Part shown: piece after piece, positions 7,518 through 18,267 of the stretch
How positions within the stretch are numbered: position 1 is the first letter of the stretch
How the letters are laid out: every line of letters starts with the position of its first letter
Origin: Streptococcus gwangjuense
Lineage (GTDB): Bacteria; Bacillota; Bacilli; Lactobacillales; Streptococcaceae
DNA: 64,000 nucleotides
Reading direction: 5' to 3'
Assembly (NCBI RefSeq): GCF_003627155.1
Contig: NZ_CP032621.1
Coordinates: 1,240,001 to 1,304,000 of the forward strand
Translations under genes and position numbers: made by a program
The notes under the pieces: model-generated
The model's input: the letters and a program-made list of their open reading frames with translations, nothing else
Databases searched by the model: none
What the model was told of the DNA's origin: nothing

Positions 7518-7660
7518 GATGTTTCTCCTTTTTATTTGGCTTCATCCGAGTGACAGGTTGGCATGCCTGTAACCAAGAAGAAGTTATTTGTCTTTACGAC
7601 AGTTCTTATTCTACCAAGAAGCAGAGACTTTGTCAACTGATTTACTTTTAAAAAATTGAC

Positions 7661-10363
7661 CTACTCTACTGATTTCAGGGCTTCAAGCATATCCACCTTT
7701 CTCAAGTGGTGATTGACAAAGAGACCCAGTAAGGCTAAGATCACGGTCACTGCGACGATTGGAAGAGCAGAGACTTCCCAGCTGACTCGTGGATAAAAAA
7801 GTATGGTGGCAGGTGAGATCATCTGAATCAAAAATTGATGTAAATAGTAGCCGGCTACCAAACCGAGAATAATTCCCACAAGGGATAGCACCATGGTCTC
7901 GCGATAGATATAGAGGGTCACTTCTTTATTATGGAAACCGAGAACCTTGATAGTCGAAAGTTCACGGATACGTTCTGCCACATTGATATTGGTGAGATTG
8001 TAAAGAATGACAATGGCTAGCAAGACGGAAACAAGGATAAGGATTGCCATGGTTTTATTGAGAGAATTGGCTACAGATTCAAAGAGGTGGATAGCCGTTG
8101 CATTTTGGACCACCCCAGAAACAGCAGTTTTTTTCATAAAGGCCGCAGCTTCTTTCTCCGTATTGGATGGTGTTGGCTCTTTTAATTTTACTAGGTAGGT
8201 GTTGTCTTGGGGACTGGTACCGTAGACTTGTTCGTAGGTCGCTCGGTTGAGATAAACAAAGTGTCCAACATAGTTTTCAGAAATAGCCGATACCTTGATT
8301 TCTTTTCCATCAAGCTCCAGCTTGTCTCCAACCGTAACATCTGCTAGTTGAGCCAGTTTTTGACTCACGACGGCTCCATCAGTGATCTCCACCTCTTGGC
8401 CATTTTCCTCTAATGCGATAAAGGGTTTGAAATTTTCTCTGCTTGTAACCATTATGGTGATAGTCTGAAGTCCTGCTTTTCCTTTGAAATCTTTTTCAAT
8501 GGATTTAGAGTAGATTTTTTGGTAAGCATGGATAGAATCAGCTTGCAAGGCACTTTCTAGGTCCGCTTTTTCTTTCTCCGCTACACTGCTCTTTTCCGCT
8601 ACAATCATCTGGTATTGCTGGATTTGTTCAAATTGACGCTCGACAACTCCTCCCACAGAAGACTGAATGCCAAGACCTGCAAATAGGAGAGCAACCGAAC
8701 CCGCAACTCCAAAAATGGTCATCAACATCCGTTGCTTATAGCGGAAAATATTTCGCGCCGTAACCTTATGAGTGAAGCTCAAACGACTCCAAATAAAGCT
8801 CAGGCGTTCCAGCAAAATCTTTGATCCTTTAACGGGAGGTTTGGGCAGCAAAAGTTGGGCTGCTTCATCGTGCAATTCCCTCCGTGCTACTAGATAAGCT
8901 GGCAAGACACTGGATACCCAACTTAAGGCCAGAGCAAGAAGGCTATAAGACCAGTAGAAATACTCCTGACTTTTCCCAACGACCATTCCAGCTGTTATAA
9001 CATCCGAAATCACGCCTGCAAGGAGATAATGTCCTAAAAGCGTTCCTAAAACGGTTCCTACAGTTCCTGCAAGAAAACCATAGAGAACAAACTTGGCAAC
9101 AATATCTTTATTCTTATAACCTAGAGCCTTGAAAATACCAGCATTGGTGCGCTCTTCATCCACAAAGCGAGTCATAGTTGTAAAGGTTACCATTGCAGCA
9201 ACCATAAAAAGCACCACGGGAAAGATATTACCGACAGAACGAATACTTGCTGAAGCGTTACTGTACATGAGATAGCCTTGACCGCCTGGCATGGTTTGGC
9301 GGTTGTATACATGGTAAGTAGGCTCTGCCAGTTCATCAAGCTCTTTCTGGTGTTGTTCAAGCTTCTCTTTTTCCTTGGCTAGATTACTCTCTGTCTGAGC
9401 CATTTTTTCTTTTTCTGTAGCCAATTCTTCCTTAGCTTTTGTCAATTGCTCCTTGGCTTGACTCTTTTGAGGCTCAGGCAAAGCGGTCACTTGTTCTTCT
9501 TGAGTTTTCAATCGACCTTCAGCCTGTTCTAACTGACTCTTGCCTTTTTGAAGGTTACCTTCAGCTGTTTGGAGTTGCTCTTTTCCATCTTCCAAGCTCT
9601 TTTGCCCATTTGCTTTGATACTTGCCAATCTTTTTTGACCATTATCGGAAAGCAAGTTTTGTAAGTCTTCCTGGTGTTGATCTCGTTTGCTTCTATAGTC
9701 TGATGAAAAAGCATCCAAATTTTTTAAATCATCATAGCGCACACGCGCAATGCTATAAACATCTGAGTCAAACTGACTGGGTAAAATCACTCCATAGCCA
9801 GCCAAGCTTCCATTTCCACTACTAGCCCCTCCCAAGTCTTCTTGAGAAAGTATCTCACTCGAATGGACAAATCCAGTAATGGTGAAAGATTGGGATTTTA
9901 TGACGGTCTTCCCTTCTTCTTTCTTGCTAAAGGTGATAGTCTGCCCAATCTGATAGCGGTCTTTCCAGAAATCTGCCAAGGCAATTTCCTCATCAGCTTC
10001 TGGCAGTCGCCCTTCTGTCACTTGAAAAGTTGAAATTCCCTCTGGCTTAGAATAAAGTCGAACCGCTTCTTCACTATTTTCAACGGTTAGGTCTGCCATA
10101 TAGCCAAACTCAACACTTGCTCCTTGAAGGGTCTTTAGTTCGTCTTGATCCTTTTTATCCAAGCCATAATCAGCTATCACGGCCAGATCCAAGGTATTTG
10201 CTTTATGAAGATAATCCTCAGCCGTACGTTCCATATTGGGGCTAGTCACTTTGAGACCTACTAGAGCTAAAGACCCCAGCATCATCAAGGTCAAGATAGA
10301 TAAAAAGCGTCCCTTGGAAGCAGTCACCGACTGGAGCAAGTCTTTTCGGTATGTTTTTTTCAT
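7661..10363 (-). CDS. Large ABC transporter permease (MacB/FtsX type)
   Basis: The 900-residue protein has a first membrane segment near residues 18-40, an extracytoplasmic region containing a long coiled coil (roughly residues 250-345, rich in Gln/Glu/Lys heptads), then two FtsX-like permease domains, each with three or four membrane spans; the last is near the C-terminus. This architecture is seen in Gram-positive export systems for peptides or lipoproteins. Its ATG at 10363 lies one base after the stop of its ATPase gene, indicating translational coupling, and it starts KKTYRKDLLQSV. An upstream in-frame start at 10402 would overlap the ATPase gene and is less likely. The substrate is unknown. 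Confidence 0.88.
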   Translation of the reverse strand: MKKTYRKDLLQSVTASKGRFLSILTLMMLGSLALVGLKVTSPNMERTAEDYLHKANTLDLAVIADYGLDKKDQDELKTLQGASVEFGYMADLTVENSEEAVRLYSKPEGISTFQVTEGRLPEADEEIALADFWKDRYQIGQTITFSKKEEGKTVIKSQSFTITGFVHSSEILSQEDLGGASSGNGSLAGYGVILPSQFDSDVYSIARVRYDDLKNLDAFSSDYRSKRDQHQEDLQNLLSDNGQKRLASIKANGQKSLEDGKEQLQTAEGNLQKGKSQLEQAEGRLKTQEEQVTALPEPQKSQAKEQLTKAKEELATEKEKMAQTESNLAKEKEKLEQHQKELDELAEPTYHVYNRQTMPGGQGYLMYSNASASIRSVGNIFPVVLFMVAAMVTFTTMTRFVDEERTNAGIFKALGYKNKDIVAKFVLYGFLAGTVGTVLGTLLGHYLLAGVISDVITAGMVVGKSQEYFYWSYSLLALALSWVSSVLPAYLVARRELHDEAAQLLLPKPPVKGSKILLERLSFIWSRLSFTHKVTARNIFRYKQRMLMTIFGVAGSVALLFAGLGIQSSVGGVVERQFEQIQQYQMIVAEKSSVAEKEKADLESALQADSIHAYQKIYSKSIEKDFKGKAGLQTITIMVTSRENFKPFIALEENGQEVEITDGAVVSQKLAQLADVTVGDKLELDGKEIKVSAISENYVGHFVYLNRATYEQVYGTSPQDNTYLVKLKEPTPSNTEKEAAAFMKKTAVSGVVQNATAIHLFESVANSLNKTMAILILVSVLLAIVILYNLTNINVAERIRELSTIKVLGFHNKEVTLYIYRETMVLSLVGIILGLVAGYYLHQFLIQMISPATILFYPRVSWEVSALPIVAVTVILALLGLFVNHHLRKVDMLEALKSVE

Positions 10364-10364
10364 G

Positions 10365-11066
10365 CTAATACTCCAATGTATCGATAGCCTGTAGATGCTC
10401 ATTGATTGTTACTCTCATAACAGTGGCATCACGCATGTGAATCACCCGATCTGCGATAGGAGCTAGCGAGCTATTGTGAGTCACGATGATTACCGTCGCT
10501 CCCTTTTGACGAGACATGTCTTGGAGAATTTTCAAAACCTGCTTGCCCGTCTGATAATCCAAGGCGCCTGTCGGTTCGTCACAAAGGAGAATTTTAGGAT
10601 TTTTGGCTACTGCGCGTGCAATGGAGACTCGCTGTTGCTCCCCTCCAGAAAGCTGGGCTGGAAAGTTATTGAGACGATGAGCCAGACCTACATCTGTCAA
10701 GACCTGTTCAGGATTCAAGGCATCTGTCACAATTTCTGATGCCAACTCCACATTTTCCTTAGCTGTCAGATTGGAAACTAGATTATAAAACTGAAAAACA
10801 AAACCGACATCATTTCTACGATAATTGGTCCTCTGGTGGGAACTATAATCTGCAATATTGGCACCATCAATCCAGATTTCCCCCTCGTCATTGGTATCCA
10901 TTCCCCCAAGAAGATTAAGAACCGTTGACTTGCCTGCACCAGATGCACCTAGAATGATAACCAATTCACCCTTTTCAATCTCAAAATTCACATCGCGATT
11001 AGCCACAATCTCCGTATCCCCAACCTGATAACGCTTGTAACAGTGTTTCATCTCAATATAAGCCAT
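10365..11066 (-). CDS. ABC transporter ATP-binding protein (LolD/MacB type)
   Basis: This 233-residue ATPase carries Walker [10 protein letters not shown], the signature LSGGEQQR and Walker B ILLCDEP followed by TGALD, the combination typical of the LolD/MacB/FtsE class that partners with FtsX-like permeases. It is transcribed just ahead of the 900-residue permease gene. The start at 11066 (MAYIEMKH) is preferred because GAGG lies six bases upstream; a GTG at 11078 is in frame but lacks an RBS. The pair probably forms a mechanotransmission-type exporter rather than a classic importer. Confidence 0.9.
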   Translation of the reverse strand: MAYIEMKHCYKRYQVGDTEIVANRDVNFEIEKGELVIILGASGAGKSTVLNLLGGMDTNDEGEIWIDGANIADYSSHQRTNYRRNDVGFVFQFYNLVSNLTAKENVELASEIVTDALNPEQVLTDVGLAHRLNNFPAQLSGGEQQRVSIARAVAKNPKILLCDEPTGALDYQTGKQVLKILQDMSRQKGATVIIVTHNSSLAPIADRVIHMRDATVMRVTINEHLQAIDTLEY

Positions 11067-11145
11067 CATCAACCTCACTTTCTTTAACTACTTCTTAATA
11101 TCATTATAACGCTTTTTCGAAGAGTTGGATACTAGAATAAAAAGA

Positions 11146-11169
11146 AAAGCCTAGGTATTCCTAGGCTTT
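11146..11169 (-). terminator. Terminator of gpmA
   Basis: Perfect 10-bp stem AAAGCCTAGG-tatt-CCTAGGCTTT located 11 bp after the gpmA stop, with T-rich sequence following on the minus strand. Confidence 0.85.
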
Positions 11170-11180
11170 CTTTTTACACA

Positions 11181-11873
11181 TTATTTTCCAAGGTAGTATT
11201 CAGAAACTACGTTCAATTTTTCGTCGAATTCGAATACCAATGGTGGGAAGTTAGGGATTTCCACGTCCATGATTTCGTCATCTGACAAACCTTTGATGTG
11301 TTTTACAAGGGCACGGATTGAGTTACCGTGAGCTCCTACGAATACGTTTTTACCATCTTTAAGAGCTGGAGCGATTTTGTCTTCCCAGAATGGAAGGGCA
11401 CGTTCCAAAGTCACTTTCAAGTTTTCAGCATCTGGAATAACTGAGTCGTCAAGTGAAGCGTAACGACGGTCTGTGTGAGCTGAGTGCTCATCATCACGGT
11501 CCATGTTTGGAGGCAATACATCGTATGAACGACGCCAGATGTGAACTTGCTCATCACCAAATTGTTCAGCAGCTTCAGCTTTGTTTTTACCAGTCAAACC
11601 ACCGTAGTGACGTTCGTTCAAACGCCATGATTTTTCAACTGGAACCCACAATTGGTCAGAAGCTTCAAGAGCCAAGTTAGTTGTTTTGATAGCACGTTTC
11701 AATACTGAAGTGTAAGCTTGGTCAAATTCGATACCAGCTTCTTTGATCAATTTACCAGCGTCAATCGCTTGTTGTGTACCTTTTTCAGACAAATCAACAT
11801 CAGCCCAACCAGTGAAAAGGTTAGCTTTGTTCCATTCAGACTCACCGTGGCGAGCAAAAACCAATTTTACCAT
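11181..11873 (-). CDS. gpmA: 2,3-bisphosphoglycerate-dependent phosphoglycerate mutase
   Basis: The 230-residue enzyme interconverts 3- and 2-phosphoglycerate in glycolysis. The phosphohistidine motif RHGESEWN (His9) opens the protein, [10 protein letters not shown] (catalytic Glu region) lies near residues 85-95, and the second catalytic His is in [13 protein letters not shown] near residue 180. The length is that of cofactor-dependent mutases. Codon use looks strongly biased, as expected for a highly expressed gene. It has its own AAGGAG site and a perfect terminator, and the neighbouring genes are functionally unrelated. Confidence 0.96.
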   Translation of the reverse strand: MVKLVFARHGESEWNKANLFTGWADVDLSEKGTQQAIDAGKLIKEAGIEFDQAYTSVLKRAIKTTNLALEASDQLWVPVEKSWRLNERHYGGLTGKNKAEAAEQFGDEQVHIWRRSYDVLPPNMDRDDEHSAHTDRRYASLDDSVIPDAENLKVTLERALPFWEDKIAPALKDGKNVFVGAHGNSIRALVKHIKGLSDDEIMDVEIPNFPPLVFEFDEKLNVVSEYYLGK

Positions 11874-12025
11874 TAGATGGATTCTCCTTTAAATTTTCCG
11901 AGGTTTCCCCTCGTTTATCTATTCTATTTTACACAATTTTTCACAAAAAAGCTAGTTAAAATCGACAAGTTCTGACAGCCAGGAAGTAAAGTCCTCTCAT
12001 CCTGATTAGGAACTTCTATAATTCA

Positions 12026-15000
12026 TTACTTTTTATTTGCAAAAATAGAGGTTCTAAAATCATTTGTTTGGTCTAGGTAGGCTTTAAAGACTGCTCTCTT
12101 AAGTTTATGAACTGCACTGTCAGTTTCTGGGTTATAGTCACTCCAACGAGGACCTATAGCATCCTGTAAAACAGCTTGATCCATGAGTTCTTGCAATTCT
12201 TTTACTCTTTGAATGGTTTTGGTGGCATTGCTCATCCATGATTGCGTCGGATCTTTAAAAGTAACTTTAGTCAAATGTTCAAACTGAGCAACGCGCTCTT
12301 GATACATAGCTTTTTTGAAGGCTGCCCAAGATGAATACTGACCACCAAATAGCTTTTCTAAAACAAGCTTATCTGTCACTAATCCTTGCTTTTTACCGTA
12401 GAGGTTGATTGTCTGACCATTTTGTTTAGCAATTTCTTCATATTGGTTGGAAATATATGGGACCATACCATCTTTAAATCCTTTAGCAGCTAAGAGTTCA
12501 TAAGCTATCCGGCGCCCCATAAGATCTCCAGGAGTTCCTTTCTCACTGCTCAATGCTGAAAAGATTGGTGCAAAGAGTTTAATCGTAAAATAGCCATTTC
12601 TCTCATATGTGCCAGCTTGATACTCACGAGCCGAAAGAATATTATTGTCAATCAAACTATCAAAGCTGGTCAATTTTTTAGCCTCATTTTCTGTCAATTC
12701 TTTGACTACGTTAGTGGCGTAAACGTCATTTCCGTCTGCTGGATCTTTCACATACTTGTTCTCAATTTTTCTAAGAGCTTCCATTTTCTGAGATACATTC
12801 AGTTTCTTAACGATTGATTGCCCTTCAAGATATTCCAACAGATAGATGAGGTCAAACATATTATGAGCGTATTTCTGGAGATCGGATGCATCTTTGAATC
12901 GTTCCGTCGGATCTAAGACTTGTAGACGGGATCCTTCTAAGCTATCTGATTTTGAATGTTTCAAGATTGAGTTAATGGTAATGGTCGCATCATTTGGATG
13001 ATCTGGAGCTTGTAATAAACCTTTAGCAAAGAACTCAGGACCAAGACCACTTCTTCGACCATAACCACCAAGATAGATATCCTGATCGGAATCATGGGTC
13101 ATTTCATGGGTATACGTTATAGCGCCATCCTTATCCAACATACGGTAAGACATATAGTAGACACCATCTCCTGTTGCGTATGCACCGTGATGATTATGAA
13201 CTACCTTGTTACCAACTGGTCCAAAGAAATGTTGCATTGCAGGATTTGAATTCTCAAAGTCTGCGATTGTTGAAGCCTTTCCTTCAGTATGATCATCACC
13301 AAATTTATAGGCATCATAAAGCAGAATCGTACGATAGAGTTTTTCACGTCCCTGATTATCTAAAATACGATACCAATAATCATAGTGATCTCGCTGACGC
13401 TTGGCTGTTTCACGCGCATTATCTTCAACAAACTTATTGAGTTCATCTCCAGCCTTATAGTCGCTGTTGCGGTAGCGATCGTAAGCTCCAAATCCTAGGC
13501 TAGACAAGGTTGAGATGACAAATACAGATCTTTCTGGCAAAGTAAGGAGAGGCAAGACCATATTGCGGTATTTCCAAGTACTACTAGTAATTCGGTCATA
13601 AACACCGATAGAGTACTTAGTCCCTGCTTGCTCTTGCTTGGCTTTGACCTCTGCAATAGTGGATTTTTCTTCGACGATGAAAGCTTTGGTCTGTTTTTTA
13701 AACCAGTCATTGTTGCTAGTGTTTGGTAAAAAGACTTTTCGGTAATTTTCTAGCGTGCTAAACAAATCTGTCGTTCCATGATGACTGGCAAGACTGATAC
13801 CATAAGTATCAACGTTGTTCTTAGCAAGCAAATTATTAAATCCTGATTTCCCTAACTCAATCAAAGTATCTAACGGAGATGCATTTCCTTTGCCAAAGAA
13901 ATTAAGGTGATACAAGACCAAGTCTTTAATATTAACCTGACCATAGCTAAAGTTATACCAACGCTCTAAGTAACTCATACCAAGAAGCAAGGCTTCCTTG
14001 TTGCGCTTAATTTTATCTACGATGTAACCTGTCATTACTTGATTGTTTTCCACTAGACCAGCATCCGCTGACAAAAGTTTTCTCAGACTGTCTTCTAGAT
14101 GCTCCTTCGTTTTAGCAAACTGCTCTTCTAGATAGAGCTCGGTTTGCTTCACTTTGGGTGAGATACCGAGTGTGTTTCTGATCTCATCTGAGTGATAATC
14201 TACCTTCTTCAATTCTGGTAAGACTTGCTGGATAATCGTTTCTTGATTATACAAGAATTGGTTTGGCGTATAGAGAAGCCCCGTATCTCCTAGACTATAT
14301 TCTGCTAACTTAGCAAAATCAGTCTGGTACTTGAGCTGGAATGTTTCAGAGGAATGATCCTGGTAATGGAGCAAGAGTTTGTTTGCAGTCTGTTTGTTGG
14401 AAACAATATCTGTGATGACTTGGTCATCCTTCATCATGACTGCAGACAAGAGTGCTTTTTTATATAAAAGACTGTTCTCATTGACCAGGTTTCCGTATTT
14501 GACGACGGTTGCCTTGTTGTAGAAAGGTAGCAATTTTTCAATATTTTTATAAGCCAAGGCGCGCTGAGCTTGATAATGCTTCACCTTAGAAAAATCACTT
14601 TCTTTACTACCACTTATTGAAAGAGGCTCCACTGTTGGAGGAGTGAGAGGATTGATTTCTGCTTTTTTATTAGTCACTTCAGAAGCATCTAGCATTGTTC
14701 CTCTTTCTACAAATGATTCCTTGCTGACGACTTCTTCCCTGACCAAGGTGACATTGTAGACTCTATTAGCTTTGTTGCTGAATGTATTAGCCACCTTCAT
14801 TTCATTATAGTGGTAACCGGTAATAGCATTCCCGTTGGTTACATTGACATCACTTAGTACATTGGTCAATCTTCCTGCATGCTGTTCCTCATTCGTCTTT
14901 CGATCCCACAAATATCCAGCCACACCCGCAACTCTACCAAAGTGCTTGACATTGTTGATATCACCTTCAGCATAGCTATCCTGTATATGCGCATCTTGGT

Positions 15001-17962
15001 CTACTAGACCTGCTAGCCCACCAACAGTCTGATCTGAACTATTCGTGTTGGATGAAATGCCTACTGTCGCTTTTGACTTAGTCAGTGAAGCTCTGCCTCC
15101 TGTCAAATGACCGACCAAACCACCAATATTGTATGCCGCAGTCGTTTCGTAAGTATTAACAATTCTTCCCTTAAAACTGCTCTCTGTGATGCTTGATTGG
15201 TCTGCCTTAGCCAACAAACCACCGATACCACGTTCCCCAGCCAGAACACCATCGACATGAACTTGCTTAATCTTTGTGTTATCCGTAGCTTCATTGGCCA
15301 GTGAACCGATATCATCTTTACCAGAAATAGAGACATTTTTTAGGCTCAACTTTTCTACTGTGGCCCCTCTCAAGCTTTCAAAAAGAGGTTTTTTCAAGTT
15401 GTAAATAGCATAATGCTTGCCATCTTTTTCACCAATCAACTGACCAGTAAAGGTGCCTTTGATGTAAGATCTGTCATCAGGTCCCAACTCCACTTCGTTG
15501 GCATTCAAGCTAGCCGCTAAATGATAGGTTCCAGAGAGATTCTTGTTGATAGCTTTAACTAGGTTGCTAAAGGAAGTGAAGGTTGTTGTTTCTTCTGTGG
15601 CCTTTTTTGCGAGATAGAAGGTGAAATTATCGACATATTTATTTTCTAGCTCTTGCTGGAGTTTCTCAGCTTTGGCTATGATTTTATAAACGGATTGTCC
15701 ATTTTTTATTTCTGCAGTTATTGAAGCGACAGGTAGATAGACATCTTTGAATGACGACGATTTTACCTTAACAAAGTAAGTGTCTAGATTACTTGGAACA
15801 CTGTCTAAAGAAACATGTTGTTTGTAAGTACCATTGGTCTGACTATACAACTCCAGATCCGAAACATTTCTTAATTCAAGTGTTTTTTCTGGATCTTTTT
15901 CTTGTGGTTTTTCAGATGGAGTTTCCGGTTTTTCTTGCTCAATATTGCCAGTATATTCTGGAAGAGGGGCGATTTGTTCGGGTTCAACAATCGCTCCGGA
16001 TTGGGTACCTGTATAAGATGGTTTCGATGGTACCTGTTCTGGTGCGACTATTGCTCCGGATTGAATGCCAGTATATTCTGGCAAGGAAGGCTGAGTCTCC
16101 GGTTCGACGATGGCACCAGCTTGAGTTCCCTTGTACTCTGGTTGTGGAGCCACTTGCTCTGGTTCAACAACCGCTCCGGACTGGGTACCTGTATAGGATG
16201 GCTTATCAGCCGTTTCTGGTTCGACGATGGCTCCAGATTGAATTCCTGTATATTCTGGTTTTTCATTTGTCTCAGGGGCAACTATTGCACCAGATTGCTC
16301 ACCTTTATATTCTGGTAAGGAAGCATGGGTCTCTGGTTCGACGATAGCACCAGCTTGAGTTCCCTGATATTCAGGTAGCGGAGCTACTTTCTCGGGTTCG
16401 ACTATTGCTCCAGACTGAGTGCCTGTATAGGATGGTTTATCAGTTTTCTCAGGGGCAACTATTGCATCAGATTGCTCACCTTTATATTCTGGCAGGGAAG
16501 GCTGAGTCTCTGGTTCGACGATGGTACCAGCTTGAGTTCCCTTGTACTCTGGTTGTGGAGCTACTTGTTCGGGTTCAACAATCGCTCCGGATTGGGTACC
16601 TGTATAAGATGGTTTTGATGGTACCTGTTCTGGTTCGACGATGGCTCCAGATTGGGTGCCAGTATATTCTGGTTTTTCATTTGTCTCAGGGGCTACAACA
16701 GCTCCCGATTGCTCACCTTTATATTCTGGCAAGGAAGGCTGAGTCTCCGGTTCGACGATGGCTCCAGCTTGAGTTCCCTTGTACTCTGGTTTTGGAGCTA
16801 CTTGCTCTGGTTCGACAATAGCACTGGACTGAGTGCCTGTATATTCTGGTAATGAGGCCTGAGTCTCAGGCTCTCCTTTTCTTGCAGACTGAGGTGCTTC
16901 ACTCGGAGCAACTGCCTTCTTAGTCCCTTTCTCTACTATACGTGGCAAGGATTTTTCTACCTTGGTCGAGAGGATCTCACGAGTAATTTCTTGGTTTTCA
17001 ACAGTGAAAATACGAACAACCTCAACCTTCTTCCCAACATGACCTTCTTGTTTGACACGAATGGTTCCCTCTGCTAGTTCGGGATTTTCCTGAACCACTT
17101 CAGCAAAGTCTAGCTTGGTTTCAATCTCTTGATCTTTGTATAGGAGCTCTGGTTTGTTCACGCGACCAGCCAAGACTTCGTCATGAGGATCCACACTAGC
17201 AATACCAGACGGCTTTTGATTGGGTGAATCTTGAGAAGGGATTGGCTTGTCAGCAGGGCTTGTTGGAGACGGATTTTTCCGCTCATCTCTTACATTTTGC
17301 CCACCTTCATTGGACTGGAAATGAGAGTGAACCGTATCGTCTAGTTTCTGATCTCTAGCAACAGTTTCTAACTGATTAATTTTCTTGTCTTGCTTAATAT
17401 AGCCTAGATAGGTATAACCTGACAGGACTCTTGGCAGAGGCAGACTATCTCCTTGGGATAATTGATATTCTTGATTGTATTGTAGCAAAAGCTGATTTTC
17501 AATAGCCTGAACCGAAGAGACCAAACCGCTCCCCACGCCTGTTATCAAAACAACCTTCAACAATGCTTTCTTATTGCCTTTCTTTCTCGAAACAGCAAAA
17601 ATGAGGAGTCCAATCGAAGCGAGGGCTCCACCAGTAAGGGCGGTAACCAGATTATTGTGCTCACCGGTATGAGGCAACTGACCTAGTTGGGCTTTCTCAT
17701 CCATACGGTAGACTAGATAATAGGTACTCTCACTATCTTCAGCAATATTAGGAAAATCCTTTACAATCAAGTCCTTCTCTTGCTTACTTAACTCTGTATC
17801 TGTCACATATTTGTAGTGAATAGATACATTTTCTTGAGCAAATACGGTCCCACTGCTAGCAATGGACACAAAAAATAAGCTCGAAATTGAAGCAGACACA
17901 AGACCAATCGCCAACTTTCGTAAGGAAAAACGATGCTGCTTCTCTCCAAAAAATTTTTTCAT
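12026..17962 (-). CDS. Cell-wall M26 zinc metalloprotease (IgA1 protease / ZmpB family)
   Basis: The 1978-residue surface protein starts with a YSIRK-like signal peptide (FSLRKLAIG, residues 12-20; likely cleavage near 42). As usual for this family the sortase motif is N-terminal: LPHTG at 96-100, then a membrane segment and basic residues, with a second hydrophobic segment near 134-150. A G5-like region (about 262-350) precedes 15 tandem 19-21-residue repeats (about 371-672). The catalytic motif HEMTH is at 1619-1623 with the third zinc ligand Glu1643 in GLGPEFF. Members cleave human IgA1 or other host proteins; the length and catalytic region fit Iga best in my recollection, but ZmpB cannot be excluded. 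Confidence 0.88.
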   Translation of the reverse strand: MKKFFGEKQHRFSLRKLAIGLVSASISSLFFVSIASSGTVFAQENVSIHYKYVTDTELSKQEKDLIVKDFPNIAEDSESTYYLVYRMDEKAQLGQLPHTGEHNNLVTALTGGALASIGLLIFAVSRKKGNKKALLKVVLITGVGSGLVSSVQAIENQLLLQYNQEYQLSQGDSLPLPRVLSGYTYLGYIKQDKKINQLETVARDQKLDDTVHSHFQSNEGGQNVRDERKNPSPTSPADKPIPSQDSPNQKPSGIASVDPHDEVLAGRVNKPELLYKDQEIETKLDFAEVVQENPELAEGTIRVKQEGHVGKKVEVVRIFTVENQEITREILSTKVEKSLPRIVEKGTKKAVAPSEAPQSARKGEPETQASLPEYTGTQSSAIVEPEQVAPKPEYKGTQAGAIVEPETQPSLPEYKGEQSGAVVAPETNEKPEYTGTQSGAIVEPEQVPSKPSYTGTQSGAIVEPEQVAPQPEYKGTQAGTIVEPETQPSLPEYKGEQSDAIVAPEKTDKPSYTGTQSGAIVEPEKVAPLPEYQGTQAGAIVEPETHASLPEYKGEQSGAIVAPETNEKPEYTGIQSGAIVEPETADKPSYTGTQSGAVVEPEQVAPQPEYKGTQAGAIVEPETQPSLPEYTGIQSGAIVAPEQVPSKPSYTGTQSGAIVEPEQIAPLPEYTGNIEQEKPETPSEKPQEKDPEKTLELRNVSDLELYSQTNGTYKQHVSLDSVPSNLDTYFVKVKSSSFKDVYLPVASITAEIKNGQSVYKIIAKAEKLQQELENKYVDNFTFYLAKKATEETTTFTSFSNLVKAINKNLSGTYHLAASLNANEVELGPDDRSYIKGTFTGQLIGEKDGKHYAIYNLKKPLFESLRGATVEKLSLKNVSISGKDDIGSLANEATDNTKIKQVHVDGVLAGERGIGGLLAKADQSSITESSFKGRIVNTYETTAAYNIGGLVGHLTGGRASLTKSKATVGISSNTNSSDQTVGGLAGLVDQDAHIQDSYAEGDINNVKHFGRVAGVAGYLWDRKTNEEQHAGRLTNVLSDVNVTNGNAITGYHYNEMKVANTFSNKANRVYNVTLVREEVVSKESFVERGTMLDASEVTNKKAEINPLTPPTVEPLSISGSKESDFSKVKHYQAQRALAYKNIEKLLPFYNKATVVKYGNLVNENSLLYKKALLSAVMMKDDQVITDIVSNKQTANKLLLHYQDHSSETFQLKYQTDFAKLAEYSLGDTGLLYTPNQFLYNQETIIQQVLPELKKVDYHSDEIRNTLGISPKVKQTELYLEEQFAKTKEHLEDSLRKLLSADAGLVENNQVMTGYIVDKIKRNKEALLLGMSYLERWYNFSYGQVNIKDLVLYHLNFFGKGNASPLDTLIELGKSGFNNLLAKNNVDTYGISLASHHGTTDLFSTLENYRKVFLPNTSNNDWFKKQTKAFIVEEKSTIAEVKAKQEQAGTKYSIGVYDRITSSTWKYRNMVLPLLTLPERSVFVISTLSSLGFGAYDRYRNSDYKAGDELNKFVEDNARETAKRQRDHYDYWYRILDNQGREKLYRTILLYDAYKFGDDHTEGKASTIADFENSNPAMQHFFGPVGNKVVHNHHGAYATGDGVYYMSYRMLDKDGAITYTHEMTHDSDQDIYLGGYGRRSGLGPEFFAKGLLQAPDHPNDATITINSILKHSKSDSLEGSRLQVLDPTERFKDASDLQKYAHNMFDLIYLLEYLEGQSIVKKLNVSQKMEALRKIENKYVKDPADGNDVYATNVVKELTENEAKKLTSFDSLIDNNILSAREYQAGTYERNGYFTIKLFAPIFSALSSEKGTPGDLMGRRIAYELLAAKGFKDGMVPYISNQYEEIAKQNGQTINLYGKKQGLVTDKLVLEKLFGGQYSSWAAFKKAMYQERVAQFEHLTKVTFKDPTQSWMSNATKTIQRVKELQELMDQAVLQDAIGPRWSDYNPETDSAVHKLKRAVFKAYLDQTNDFRTSIFANKK
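15946..16849 (-). repeat. Tandem repeats in the M26 protease gene
   Basis: Fifteen full units and one truncated unit of about 60 bp encode variants of PEYTGTQSGAIVEPEQ. The units fall into a higher-order pattern (EYKGTQAG, EYKGEQSG, EYTG/SYTGTQSG), pointing to block duplications. Confidence 0.9.
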
Positions 17963-18089
17963 TCTATATCCTCTCTATTATTTTGTCCATTTCAAAATAG
18001 AAGAAGCATTTTGCTTCCTCACTATGATAAACTTACAAGAAACAAAAATACTTCGATATATATTTTGATATATTCAATCTACAACCATC

Positions 18090-18118
18090 ATTATACTATA
18101 AAAAGAGTTCCTTGTCTC
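18090..18118 (-). promoter_or_regulatory. Candidate promoter of the M26 protease gene
   Basis: On the minus strand TATAAT (plus 18090-18095) has GAGACA 17 bp upstream (plus 18113-18118), giving an untranslated leader of roughly 120 nt. The stretch 17963-18195 contains no gene. Confidence 0.45.
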
Positions 18119-18195
18119 AAATAAATGCTTTAGATTTTACGAATGAAATAGCTTATTTATCCTATAAAATTTTTCGTCAATTGGTAACAAAAAAT

Positions 18196-18210
18196 AAGGC
18201 TGACCGCCTT
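18196..18210 (-). terminator. Terminator downstream of decayed gene copy
   Basis: Minus-strand stem AAGGC-ggtca-GCCTT followed by ATTTTTTG. It would end transcripts from the small membrane protein gene and its decayed copy. Confidence 0.5.
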
Positions 18211-18267
18211 CATACTGTAATAAGTATTTCTAACAAAGATTCAATTCATTCCACCTCAGTTCGAAAG

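Noticed and set aside
7661..11066. ABC pair as a lantibiotic immunity system
   Set aside because: No bacteriocin, two-component or BceB-type signature nearby; only a general MacB/FtsX-type exporter can be supported.
15793..16852. Long plus-strand reading frames across the M26 protease repeats
   Set aside because: They are antisense shadows of a repetitive coding region, with low-complexity translations and no RBS.
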